This document shows positions 8,238-16,245 of a stretch of DNA of 34,909 bases, one piece after another (within the stretch, counting starts at the first letter, position 1; the number at the start of each line of letters is the position of its first letter). Origin of the DNA: Fuerstiella sp. (lineage in GTDB: Bacteria > Planctomycetota > Planctomycetia > Planctomycetales > Planctomycetaceae); the NCBI GenBank assembly GCA_022843805.1, contig JALHMY010000101.1, positions 1 to 34,909 on the forward strand, in the 5' to 3' direction. Made by a program: the position numbers and the translations under genes. The notes beneath the pieces are model-generated. The model worked only from the letters and a program-made list of their open reading frames with translations, had not been told where the DNA came from and made no database searches.

Positions 8238-8630
8238 CACTAAGAGCGTGCTTAATAAAATCTGACAAACTCATGACAAGGCAGACGCAGAAATTGCGCC
8301 ACCAGTGAATCGCAGGAGTGGGTCGCTGAGGAGTCAGTCGCCGATGAATTCGTCGTACGGATTATAGAGCACTGGCGGGCGACTTCCATCCAGCACAATC
8401 CGCACGATTGCTAAGACGCCTGCATTGCAATGCATTGACTTGAGACCGTTGTACCTGTTTTTCCATATCCTCCGACAAAGCTGGGCCGAAAACTGCAAAA
8501 TCCAGCAGGATTCGACTTGCTTTTACGCAAATGCTGCCGATTTCACTACAAGGCAGAGAAAAACGGATTGAGTTTATTTTTGAGACTGGGCTGCCGAGTC
8601 TCACAGGTGCGTCGCAGGAAGGACGTCGTC
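8238..8630. other. Divergent intergenic region with a 14-bp perfect palindrome
   Basis: This gap separates the minus-strand peptidase from the plus-strand lipoprotein gene and should contain both promoters. The only feature that stands out is TGCATTGCAATGCA at 8421-8434, a perfect palindrome that could bind a dimeric regulator. No clear -35/-10 pair was recognised. An open frame upstream of the lipoprotein start (from 8517) lacks a signal peptide context and is not counted as coding. Confidence 0.5.
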
Positions 8631-9824
8631 ATGCGACTGGGACGGATATCCTGGCTGGCATTGCTGGCCTCAGCAGGTTTGAGCCTGAGCGGATGCTCGG
8701 CATCACGCTCAGCTTCACGAGCAGACTCGTACGAGCCACTTCGGGCGGCAGAACCGCCGTACCATTCGTCCGAATATGATCCGCCCGGTTTGCCTGAGCA
8801 GTCACCCGAATTTCGCCGGGAACGATCGGCTCCGCTGTCTCCTCAGTCTCCGATTCCTGAGCCACCTCCGGTTCCACCCGCTGTGGGTGTCTCTCGAGTC
8901 AAAAGCGTGAGCTTTCTGCAGGAAGTAGGATCCCCGCTCCGCGGCTACTTCAGCGATCCCGAAGAGTCGGTCAGGCCAGCCAATAAATCCGTTTACAGTC
9001 CGATCGGCTATACTCAGCAGTATCCTACCGGCAGTTCGTGCTCGGAGAGCTCAGACCGATGTGCCGATGCATGTGCTGAAGGATGTGACGATTCAAAGAA
9101 ATTTGGATCCTGCCTGCGAAAACTTTTCAACCGACCATCAAACAAACCAGCATCGAACTTCAAATCGATTTTCAGAAGGAAGCGGACTTCATCGGATTGT
9201 GCCGCAGAACCCTGTGTGAAATCCGATCCATGTGCCACAGACCCTTATATCGACCAGCGTCAGCATTCGGTGAATGCTCCTGAAGGATGTTCGGTCTCGA
9301 CATGGCCGGACGTCAGGCTGCAGAACAACGGCGGGACCGCCCACGCTCAGCCGACACCTCCCGCGGCATGGCCACCGGATCTGGACTCCCGTTCAACAGA
9401 AACAAGTGACCCGACAGATTCTTCAGAGGATCTGTTCATCGACCTGGAGAAAAACTCGGGGCGCTCACCAGAGAACAACACTCCGAAGTCGGCAGTTGTG
9501 CCGCCGGCACCGTCGCAGCCGGAAAGCTCTCAGCTGGCTGAACCCGTGCCTCCACAGCCAAATCTGGAGACGATCCCAGCCGTACCAGCAGTTCCCGACG
9601 AGGACAACCAGGCTGACAATGTTCCTCTCTGGCCCCGTCTGCGTCCTCAACCGAATATTAAGTCGGCTGGCCACAGAGTTTCTGCTGACAGGGTCGAAGC
9701 AGCAGCGGAGCCGGTGATACCTCAGCCGTATCGCCCGTTCCGACCAGCGACTGCAAGTCCAAACGGCAGTTCATCAACAGGAGTCGACACGATCCTGCCT
9801 CAGATTATCCCACGATCCCGCTAA
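8631..9824 (+). CDS. Proline/serine-rich predicted lipoprotein
   Basis: The product has 397 residues. The N-terminus MRLGRISWLALLASAGLSLS is followed directly by GCSAS, so a perfect LSGC lipobox predicts lipid attachment. The rest is low in hydrophobic residues and rich in Pro, Ser, Glu and Asp, with a cluster of about ten cysteines between roughly residues 125 and 235 (CSESSDRCADACAEGC and similar). The C-terminal third is proline-rich and probably disordered. An AGGAAGGA ribosome site eight bases upstream selects this ATG over one 114 bases earlier. I recognise no known domain. A strong terminator follows. Envelope location is likely; function is unknown. Confidence 0.75.
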   Translation: MRLGRISWLALLASAGLSLSGCSASRSASRADSYEPLRAAEPPYHSSEYDPPGLPEQSPEFRRERSAPLSPQSPIPEPPPVPPAVGVSRVKSVSFLQEVGSPLRGYFSDPEESVRPANKSVYSPIGYTQQYPTGSSCSESSDRCADACAEGCDDSKKFGSCLRKLFNRPSNKPASNFKSIFRRKRTSSDCAAEPCVKSDPCATDPYIDQRQHSVNAPEGCSVSTWPDVRLQNNGGTAHAQPTPPAAWPPDLDSRSTETSDPTDSSEDLFIDLEKNSGRSPENNTPKSAVVPPAPSQPESSQLAEPVPPQPNLETIPAVPAVPDEDNQADNVPLWPRLRPQPNIKSAGHRVSADRVEAAAEPVIPQPYRPFRPATASPNGSSSTGVDTILPQIIPRSR

Positions 9825-9853
9825 CAACGCCCGCACAAGACAAACAACGACTG

Positions 9854-9893
9854 CCGGGGCTGATGTACTGAACATCAGGCCCCGGTTTTTTTT
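9854..9893 (+). terminator. Rho-independent terminator after the lipoprotein gene
   Basis: CCGGGGCTGATGT pairs with ACATCAGGCCCCGG (one bulged G) around a short loop and is followed by eight T residues. It lies 30 bases after the lipoprotein stop codon and between convergent genes. Confidence 0.88.
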
Positions 9894-9977
9894 GAGCCCC
9901 GGTTATTTTATGAACAGTGCAACAGTGCCGAGGCAGGAAGCTCATTCCGGCGATCTGACGAATGCAAGTTGTCCCGG

Positions 9978-11402
9978 TCAATCCCCCAGCGCATCACCCA
10001 TTTGTCCCTGCATGGCTTCAAGTCGCTTCAGGACATCGCGGTAGCCGTAGTCCACAGCCAGAATTTCATGATAGTGATGTTCTGCCTGCTCGTTTTTCTT
10101 TGCCTTTTCGTAAATGCGGCCAAGGTAATAGTGGGCCAGTTTGAATGCATCGGGCTTATCCTTTTCGCTAAGCCCTTCCAAAGCACGTTCGAACTGTCGG
10201 CGTCCCAGATCCACTTTATGGTCGTTGACGAAGCATTCTCCCAGTCCAACAAGGGAGTCTGCTTTAAGGCGATTGTCGGACGACGACTGCTGCAGCAGGG
10301 GAATTGCTTTTGCCCACTGCTTTGACTGACGATAGCGTTCGGCCAGTTCAAACCGCATTCTCATATCGTTGGGATGACGTTCAATTCGGCGACTGAACAC
10401 ATCCAGTTCCTTATCCTGAACTTCCTTCTTCAAAGACTGGAACTTCTCGACCAGGCGTTCCTTGCCGGGGTTTCGGTTCACTCGTTCTTCGGCTTCGGTC
10501 ATTTCACTTCGAAGCAGGGCCAGTTCGACATCCTCCAGCTGTTCGCCGATGTCCGGATTATTTTTTGAAACCTCCATCGCCTGCTTCAGCAGATCAAGAG
10601 CTTTTCGCAGATCTCTGGCTGCGCGGTAATGATCGGCCAGCTTAAGGTAGTTATTGACATTCTGTGCATCTTTGCGAATCGCATGCAGAAGGTCGGCTTC
10701 AACAGATTCCCCGGGTGCATCTGCGGGCTTTGACGAGGCGCCTTTGCGGGCTCTTCGATCTTCCTCGTAAGCATTGACTGCCGGCTGCGGTTCCGTCTTC
10801 ACGTCTTTGGTGGTTTCTGCATTTCCATACCCGCCGCGGTCCATCGCCGATTCGGCCTGCAGTTTGTTCATCATACTGCGGGCTTCCGTGTCGGTCGGAA
10901 TCAGCTTCTGGATTCTCTGGAAGCAGGTAATAGCACTCTTGTAGTCCCGGCGTTCCCGGAGAAAATGACCGTAACGGCGCAGATATTCCACACTGGTCTG
11001 ATCCAGTTCGACGGCCCGCTGGAACCCGTACTTTGCCACCTCAAAGTTTTCAATCTCCAGATTGGCTTCACCAATATCAAAGTAGAAGGCCGCATCCCAG
11101 GGATTCACGTTCAGGCCCTCTTCAGCGGCCGCATCAATGCTCTTCCAGTCCTTCTGCATACGGTACTTTTTCAGCTTGCCGCGAACACCCATCAGCTTCA
11201 TTCCCGCCATTCGCGCGCCGGAGCCGTTGTCGTCATATTTCTTTCGCAGACATCCATGGCGAGTCTGTCGGTACATCACATTGTCCGGCACCAGCCGAAC
11301 GCAGTTTGTAAAACATTCGACGGCATAATCCCAGTTCTGGTGGTTCATGGCTTCAGTCGCCTTGCGAAACCACTCCTGAGCACCTTTGGCACGTTCATCC
11401 AT
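9978..11402 (-). CDS. Tetratricopeptide-repeat protein
   Basis: The protein has 474 residues, is soluble, and shows no signal peptide or membrane segment. Several TPR-like helical pairs are visible: residues ~8-42 (AMNHQNWDYAVECFTNCV), ~103-165 (FEVAKYGFQRAVELD, DYKSAITCFQRIQKL), ~240-275 (RDLRKALDLLKQAM) and ~350-450. A charged linker around 185-230 (Lys/Glu/Pro/Ala-rich) splits it into two TPR blocks. Such proteins act as scaffolds for protein complexes. Partners are not evident: the gene is convergent with a lipoprotein gene and separated by 218 bp from the next gene upstream. No good Shine-Dalgarno precedes the ATG, so the start is less certain than the frame. Confidence 0.85.
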   Translation of the reverse strand: MDERAKGAQEWFRKATEAMNHQNWDYAVECFTNCVRLVPDNVMYRQTRHGCLRKKYDDNGSGARMAGMKLMGVRGKLKKYRMQKDWKSIDAAAEEGLNVNPWDAAFYFDIGEANLEIENFEVAKYGFQRAVELDQTSVEYLRRYGHFLRERRDYKSAITCFQRIQKLIPTDTEARSMMNKLQAESAMDRGGYGNAETTKDVKTEPQPAVNAYEEDRRARKGASSKPADAPGESVEADLLHAIRKDAQNVNNYLKLADHYRAARDLRKALDLLKQAMEVSKNNPDIGEQLEDVELALLRSEMTEAEERVNRNPGKERLVEKFQSLKKEVQDKELDVFSRRIERHPNDMRMRFELAERYRQSKQWAKAIPLLQQSSSDNRLKADSLVGLGECFVNDHKVDLGRRQFERALEGLSEKDKPDAFKLAHYYLGRIYEKAKKNEQAEHHYHEILAVDYGYRDVLKRLEAMQGQMGDALGD

Positions 11403-11621
11403 TTGTCAGGAAACTTTCGTCTTAGAGCCCTGAAAAACCGTAACAGCTTCGTTCGGTCGTTCAGATCGCCAAATATTCATTCAGTCAAACTTCACACAGT
11501 GCCACGATTCTTAAATCACGATTCTTAAACCAGTGCACCTAACTTAACACAGTCTTCTGCCGCTCGCCACACTTCTTCCGGAATGCGGGCGCTACACGGA
11601 AATTACGGGCGTCGCAACACG

Positions 11622-12917
11622 TCACCGCACGATTTCGCCTGCCTGAAGACATTTTAAGGTGGAATCGTCACGGATAAACAGTTTTCCATTGGAGAACGCC
11701 GGCAATCGGTAACCGCTGTCGGTGGGGTTCAGCACCGAGGCCCGCTGGCGTTCGATGTATTTTTCGGGCGACGCATCAAATCTGATGAGTTCACCTCCGC
11801 AGGTCAGAAAAAGCATCTGGTCGCCGACATTCAGCAGCGTCCCATAGTCAAATCCGTCCTGCTGCCAGACAACTTTCCTCGCCGCCACATCAATACACTT
11901 CAAAGTGGCGGATCCGGAACCCTCATCCTGTCGACCGTCGACGGCAAAAAGATGACGACCAATGGCAATGGGAGTTGCATACTGAGTCGCCAGTAAATCC
12001 TCATCCCGCCAAATCTCTTTCGCACCCGATTCGCCAATGCTGGCCAGCAGCGAACCAATTCTGTAACTCGCCGACAGAAAGAGCTGATTGTCAATCATAA
12101 CGGGAGTCGCACCATTAACGGTTGGACCGGTCGCCCCAAATGGCAGTTTAGACAATAAACGGCCGTCGGCAGGATTGACGGAAATCACGTTCAGCCGGGT
12201 GACTACAATTGCCTGCTCTTTGCCTGCAATACGGGCAACGATCGGTGATGAATAACTGGCCGCGTCATCGAACGATTTCCACAGCGTAGCGCCCGTTGCC
12301 AGATCAATTCCAGCAACAGCCGAATCATCGCGTCCCCCCACATTCACGATCAGAACATTGCCGGAGATGACCGGAGTACTTCCAACTCCAAAATATCCCT
12401 CCAGCGGCTCAAACTCCGCACTGGTGTCCTTTGTCCAGATTTTCTGCCCGTCTTTCATCGAAAGACACTGCAGAAGCCCTTCAATCCCGAACAGGTATAC
12501 CTTTTCATCGTGAATCAGAGGGACACAGCGAGGACCTTTGTCGCTGGAGACGCCACCCCGGTAACTGCAGGGTGATGATGCGGTCCATTGAACCTCGCCA
12601 GTCCTGGCGTCCAGCATTTGCACAACTTCCTGTTTGCCTTTCCGAAAGAAAATGACAACCCGGTTATTGTGAACGGCCGCACCGGCAAATCCACTGCCGA
12701 CTTTGGCCTGCCATAATTCCTTTGGTCCGGAGACGGGCCATTGTGCCAGCAGCCGTTCGGAGTCCGCTTTGCCTGTTCGAGTCGGACCGAGTATCTGCGG
12801 CCAGTCGCCCGCATTCACAGGAGTACCATGCCAGAGCAGTCCGATAACACACAGAACCATCAGGCGTTGAATTTCATTCAGACGGGGAACGCCGGGACGA
12901 ACAGTCCGCAATGACAT
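11622..12917 (-). CDS. Exported PQQ-like beta-propeller protein
   Basis: The product has 431 residues. The N-terminus (starting MSLRTVRPG) leads into a hydrophobic segment, MVLCVIGLLWHGTPVNAGDW, which looks like a signal peptide cleaved at VNA-GDW. The mature part has repeated PQQ-type blades: GFAGAAVHNNRVVIFF, LDARTGEVQW, GIDLATGATLWKS, VNPADGRLLSKL and CIDVAARKVVWQQ. Planctomycetes have many such proteins; they need not bind PQQ, and no dehydrogenase domain is present. The open frame continues 134 codons upstream, but without coding character, so I chose the ATG nearest the signal peptide. It is divergent from the LeuA-like gene. Function unknown. Confidence 0.85.
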   Translation of the reverse strand: MSLRTVRPGVPRLNEIQRLMVLCVIGLLWHGTPVNAGDWPQILGPTRTGKADSERLLAQWPVSGPKELWQAKVGSGFAGAAVHNNRVVIFFRKGKQEVVQMLDARTGEVQWTASSPCSYRGGVSSDKGPRCVPLIHDEKVYLFGIEGLLQCLSMKDGQKIWTKDTSAEFEPLEGYFGVGSTPVISGNVLIVNVGGRDDSAVAGIDLATGATLWKSFDDAASYSSPIVARIAGKEQAIVVTRLNVISVNPADGRLLSKLPFGATGPTVNGATPVMIDNQLFLSASYRIGSLLASIGESGAKEIWRDEDLLATQYATPIAIGRHLFAVDGRQDEGSGSATLKCIDVAARKVVWQQDGFDYGTLLNVGDQMLFLTCGGELIRFDASPEKYIERQRASVLNPTDSGYRLPAFSNGKLFIRDDSTLKCLQAGEIVR

Positions 12918-13344
12918 GAATACAGGCCTTTTCGAGATAAAACACATTCGGTTCATTTCAGCGTCCGTCATTTCAGCATTCGGATGATCCATCCAGTTGA
13001 AAGTTCGCCAACACAGGGAAATGTAATCTTCCATGCAGGACTCGGACAGCCAATTTGCATCGGGGATCACTATTCGCAGCCTTTGCCATTTCACCTCTTT
13101 GCCAGAGTCAGCACGATCAGTGCTTGCCGGGCTTCGCGAGAATCCGGAGGGATGTGTAAAATTCCCGGCCGTCCGGCTGACTTCAGGCTGGTTTTGCACC
13201 GGAATCCCAATATTCTGCATTCGGCCCTGGTGCTGAAACGTAAATCTGTGCTGTGAATCCGCTGCTCGCCTTCCACAAACTGTGGATTTGCCTGACGCGC
13301 CAGGCAGACTTCTTTCCATATTGTTTTTTCAGATCAACGACAGA
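12918..13344. other. Divergent intergenic region, nothing distinctive
   Basis: These 427 bases separate the PQQ-like gene (minus) from the LeuA-like gene (plus). Frames are open on both strands, but they are upstream extensions of the neighbours without signal peptides, Shine-Dalgarno sites or family resemblance. No clear promoter, leader peptide or attenuator structure was seen upstream of the LeuA-like gene. Confidence 0.5.
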
Positions 13345-14583
13345 ATGAGCTCTCCCACTTTTCTGAAAAATCTGGCGAAACATGTGACGGACACCGTTCG
13401 TCATGCCGTCATCAGCCACCACAAACGAAGCGGTGCGGTGCTGTTCAGCGACACAACTCTGCGTGACGGCGAACAGATGCCGGGGGCCACGCTGGAGCCA
13501 TTTGAAAAACTGCGGATTGCCAAAGCTCTTCAGGATGCCGGCGTTCATTCGCTCGATGCCGGGTTTCCCGCATCCTCGGAAGCCGATGTCGCCGCCATTC
13601 GCATGATGATCGGCGTGATTACGCGACCTGTTCTGACTGCATTGTGCAGAACACTTCGATCCGATGTCGATGCCGCCGATCGTGCTCTTCACGGGAACCC
13701 CGTGCATAAGCGAGGTGTCAGTCTGTTCTGCGGTACCAGCCCGCTGCACCGCGAACACAAGCTGAATAAAAGCCGCACTGAGATTCTGAAGATCATTGAG
13801 GATACCGTTGGGTATGCGGCGGAGAAGTTTCGCATCGTGGCGTTCAGCCCCGAAGATGCGAGTCGAACAGAAGTCGACTTTCTTTGTGAATGTTATCGAC
13901 TGGCAATCAGCTGCGGTGCCACGACCATCGGATTTCCCGACACCGTGGGCCTGCTCACCCCGGAGAAAGCTCGCACATTTATTAAAGCTATTCAGGACAA
14001 TGTCCCCAATCTGGATCGGGCATTGCTGGCAGTGCATTTCCACAACGACCTGGGACTGGCCGTTGCCAACACGCTCGCCTGCATCCAGGAAGGCGCCAAC
14101 GTTGTTCAGTGCACCGTGAACGGAATTGGCGAACGTGCCGGCAACGCATCGCTGGAAGAGGTTGTGATGGCTCTGGCGATGCACCCGGATCAGTATAAAC
14201 GATCATTCAAAGTGGATACGACAAAACTGGTCCCCCTGTGTCATCTGGTCGCGGAACTGACCGGCATTATGATTCCCCGGATGAAGCCCATCGGCGGAAC
14301 CAACATCTTCGCAACGGAAGCCGGGATTCATCAGGATGGTCTGCTTAAGAATCCGGACACCTATTTGCCCTTCCGCCCGGAGAAGGTAGGCGGGGCGGGG
14401 ATTCAGCTGGTCCTTGGCCGACACAGTGGTCGCAAGGCGGTTGCTCACCGGCTGCAGGCCCTGAATCTTTCTGCTGATGACCATGTGGTGCTGAAGATTA
14501 TTGATCTGATCAAACAGCTGCCCAAGGGAGCGGTTGTTGATGATGCACGGCTGCGACAGCTGGCCGCTTCTGTGAACGCTTAA
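13345..14583 (+). CDS. 2-isopropylmalate / homocitrate synthase family enzyme, short form
   Basis: This DRE-TIM metallolyase has 412 residues and condenses acetyl-CoA with a 2-oxoacid. The catalytic R-D pair is in SDTTLRDGEQ (about R40, D41), the metal-binding HxH in VHFHND (about H231, H233), and the GIGERAGN loop near 260. A TEAGIHQDG-type segment follows. It is shorter than standard LeuA (about 510 residues) and lacks the C-terminal leucine-binding regulatory domain. It may therefore be a feedback-insensitive isopropylmalate synthase, a homocitrate or a citramalate synthase. No other leucine-pathway gene is adjacent. The ATG at 13345 fits the family N-terminus; an upstream in-frame start at 13282 is less likely. 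Confidence 0.88.
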   Translation: MSSPTFLKNLAKHVTDTVRHAVISHHKRSGAVLFSDTTLRDGEQMPGATLEPFEKLRIAKALQDAGVHSLDAGFPASSEADVAAIRMMIGVITRPVLTALCRTLRSDVDAADRALHGNPVHKRGVSLFCGTSPLHREHKLNKSRTEILKIIEDTVGYAAEKFRIVAFSPEDASRTEVDFLCECYRLAISCGATTIGFPDTVGLLTPEKARTFIKAIQDNVPNLDRALLAVHFHNDLGLAVANTLACIQEGANVVQCTVNGIGERAGNASLEEVVMALAMHPDQYKRSFKVDTTKLVPLCHLVAELTGIMIPRMKPIGGTNIFATEAGIHQDGLLKNPDTYLPFRPEKVGGAGIQLVLGRHSGRKAVAHRLQALNLSADDHVVLKIIDLIKQLPKGAVVDDARLRQLAASVNA

Positions 14584-14855
14584 ATCTGTTTTGCGCAAGC
14601 CCTGTATAAAAACACGCACCAGAATTGCAACGTCTGCAACACCTTCCGAATAAGCGGCCTGCCACGAGGGTTTCATCAAATTGTGCCAAATCCTATGGCT
14701 GTTTGATCGTGGTGTAAGGGAGGAGTTAGTCAAAGACCGACCGCATTCAGTTTTGACCACAGATCACACAGATGGCCACAGATAAAAGCACAAACACCAG
14801 CGTCCCTGTCCTCTGTGAAAATCTGTGTCATCAGTGCTGACGAAGTGTTTGGAGC

Positions 14856-15269
14856 TCAGCGATTCATCAGGAAGGTCGCCACACCAGACAGAAAGGTGCG
14901 GATAACGCCTGCAGCGTCGGCAGGAAAATCGCACTGCTGAATCGCGTTTTCCATCAGCTGAACCCAGCGATCTCGCGCCTTCTGATCGATGGCAAACGGT
15001 GCATGCCGCATGCGAAGCTTCGGATGACCCCGGTGCTGCAGGTAATCCTGAGGCCCGCCGAATCGAAACATCAGAAACAGACGCAACCGTTCTTCCGCGC
15101 CCTGAAGATCCTGCGGAGGGTACATCGGACCAAGGATGTCATCATCCGGGACCTGGCGATAAAATGCAGCGACCATCCGAGCGAGGCCGTCTGCGCCGAT
15201 CACACTGTAAATGCGATCCTCAGTGAGAGCCGCCCGGTTTGAAGATGCCTGATCTGTCACAACAGCCAC
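14856..15269 (-). CDS. glbO: Group II truncated haemoglobin (GlbO/TrHbO type)
   Basis: The product has 137 residues. The key haem-pocket residues sit at the spacing of group II truncated globins: Tyr37 (B10), Tyr50 (CD1), proximal His89 (F8, in LRMRHAPF) and Trp102 (G8, in RDRWVQLM). Those intervals (13, 39 and 13) equal the ones I recall for mycobacterial GlbO (Y23, Y36, H75, W88). The Tyr-CD1/Trp-G8 pair is typical of proteins with slow oxygen release. Roles proposed for the family are oxygen or NO chemistry and redox sensing. It appears to start with GTG and has no clear Shine-Dalgarno. It stands alone between two unrelated genes. Confidence 0.9.
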   Translation of the reverse strand: MAVVTDQASSNRAALTEDRIYSVIGADGLARMVAAFYRQVPDDDILGPMYPPQDLQGAEERLRLFLMFRFGGPQDYLQHRGHPKLRMRHAPFAIDQKARDRWVQLMENAIQQCDFPADAAGVIRTFLSGVATFLMNR

Positions 15270-15352
15270 TAAACGGTCAAAAAACGAACGCCCACCAGTC
15301 TGTCACCATTCTTTTAATCATGGCATGCCTGCATGTCGTGCGTGCATTCTGA

Positions 15353-16234
15353 TTAATCATTCGTCAGGAATTTATCATACTCAGAATCGATCTGGAAATG
15401 AGTAATGCCCAGGTTTTTCAGACGGACCAGATCGACCGCAGCAAGGGCCGCATGATTCTGCGGCGGATAGTGAAAAATATTGACAGATGGTACGACCACA
15501 ATCTGGTGGTCCTGGGCAAGGTCCACGATTTCGGCATCCAGATCTTTGGCGTGTGCAAAGAGAAACTGGTCTTTTCCATTCAACCTGCCTGCATTGAGCA
15601 ATTCACGAAACTGAGTGGCACTGACTGCTGTCTTCGCCTTACCGGCAAAAAACTCTTTGGACTGCGATGTGCCGATCACCAGTGCAGAGTCAAGCAGGCG
15701 GTATTTCCGCAGAATGGTTTCCATTCTCTCGAAAAACAACTTTGAATGAATTGGATCTTTTGTGTCGAGCATCAGGTGAATCCGACCACTGCACCGCTGA
15801 ACAAACTCCTCGAAATTCAATGGTCGCAAATCGCCGGGTTGAGAGCGAAGCGTCTGGATTTCTTCCCAGGTCAGTTCACTGACTTTTCGCGGGTCATTGT
15901 AGTACCGAGCAAAATTCTCGTCGTGATGAACGACGAGAATTCCGTCCTTACTCTCACGGATATCGACCTCAATCATGTAGTAGCCACGAGAAACCGCTTC
16001 CTCAATCGCTCCGATGTTGTTCTCGATCCGCAGTCCGTCAACAACACCCCCGCGATGTGCGATCATCGAAAAGCGAACGGTGTTGTCGACAGCTGCTTCG
16101 TCTTTATGGGTCGCTGGGGTATTGCGGTCACTCGCTGTCAGCTTCGGCTCTGCGGATGTGCACACACCTGTATGCGGGCTAAACAGAAGAACGATCATCA
16201 GCAACAAAGCACGGTCTGTCATTTTCTTTTCCAT
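15353..16234 (-). CDS. Glycerophosphodiester phosphodiesterase
   Basis: The protein has 293 residues with an N-terminal signal sequence (hydrophobic LLLMIVLLF). The GDPD catalytic set is complete: AHRGG (about H60, R61), IEN, EVDIR (about E89, D91) and HHDE (about 103-104). It hydrolyses glycerophosphodiesters to glycerol-3-phosphate and an alcohol, here outside the cytoplasm. The stop of the upstream PhoD gene lies 11 bases before this start, so the two are co-transcribed. A second ATG at 16222, preceded by GGAAAAG, is an equally good start. Together with PhoD it suggests phosphate release from phospholipid head groups or teichoic-type polymers. Confidence 0.9.
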   Translation of the reverse strand: MEKKMTDRALLLMIVLLFSPHTGVCTSAEPKLTASDRNTPATHKDEAAVDNTVRFSMIAHRGGVVDGLRIENNIGAIEEAVSRGYYMIEVDIRESKDGILVVHHDENFARYYNDPRKVSELTWEEIQTLRSQPGDLRPLNFEEFVQRCSGRIHLMLDTKDPIHSKLFFERMETILRKYRLLDSALVIGTSQSKEFFAGKAKTAVSATQFRELLNAGRLNGKDQFLFAHAKDLDAEIVDLAQDHQIVVVPSVNIFHYPPQNHAALAAVDLVRLKNLGITHFQIDSEYDKFLTND

Positions 16235-16245
16235 AAGGCCACAGA

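Noticed and set aside
12918..13319. 134-codon N-terminal extension of the PQQ-like protein
   Set aside because: No family resemblance or ribosome site, and a signal peptide begins downstream at 12917.
14740..14840. CACAGATCACACAGAT-like sequence with a partial inverted copy (CTCTGTGAAAATCTGTGTCATC)
   Set aside because: It resembles a common dispersed repeat, but the pairing is too imperfect and single-copy here to call a feature.
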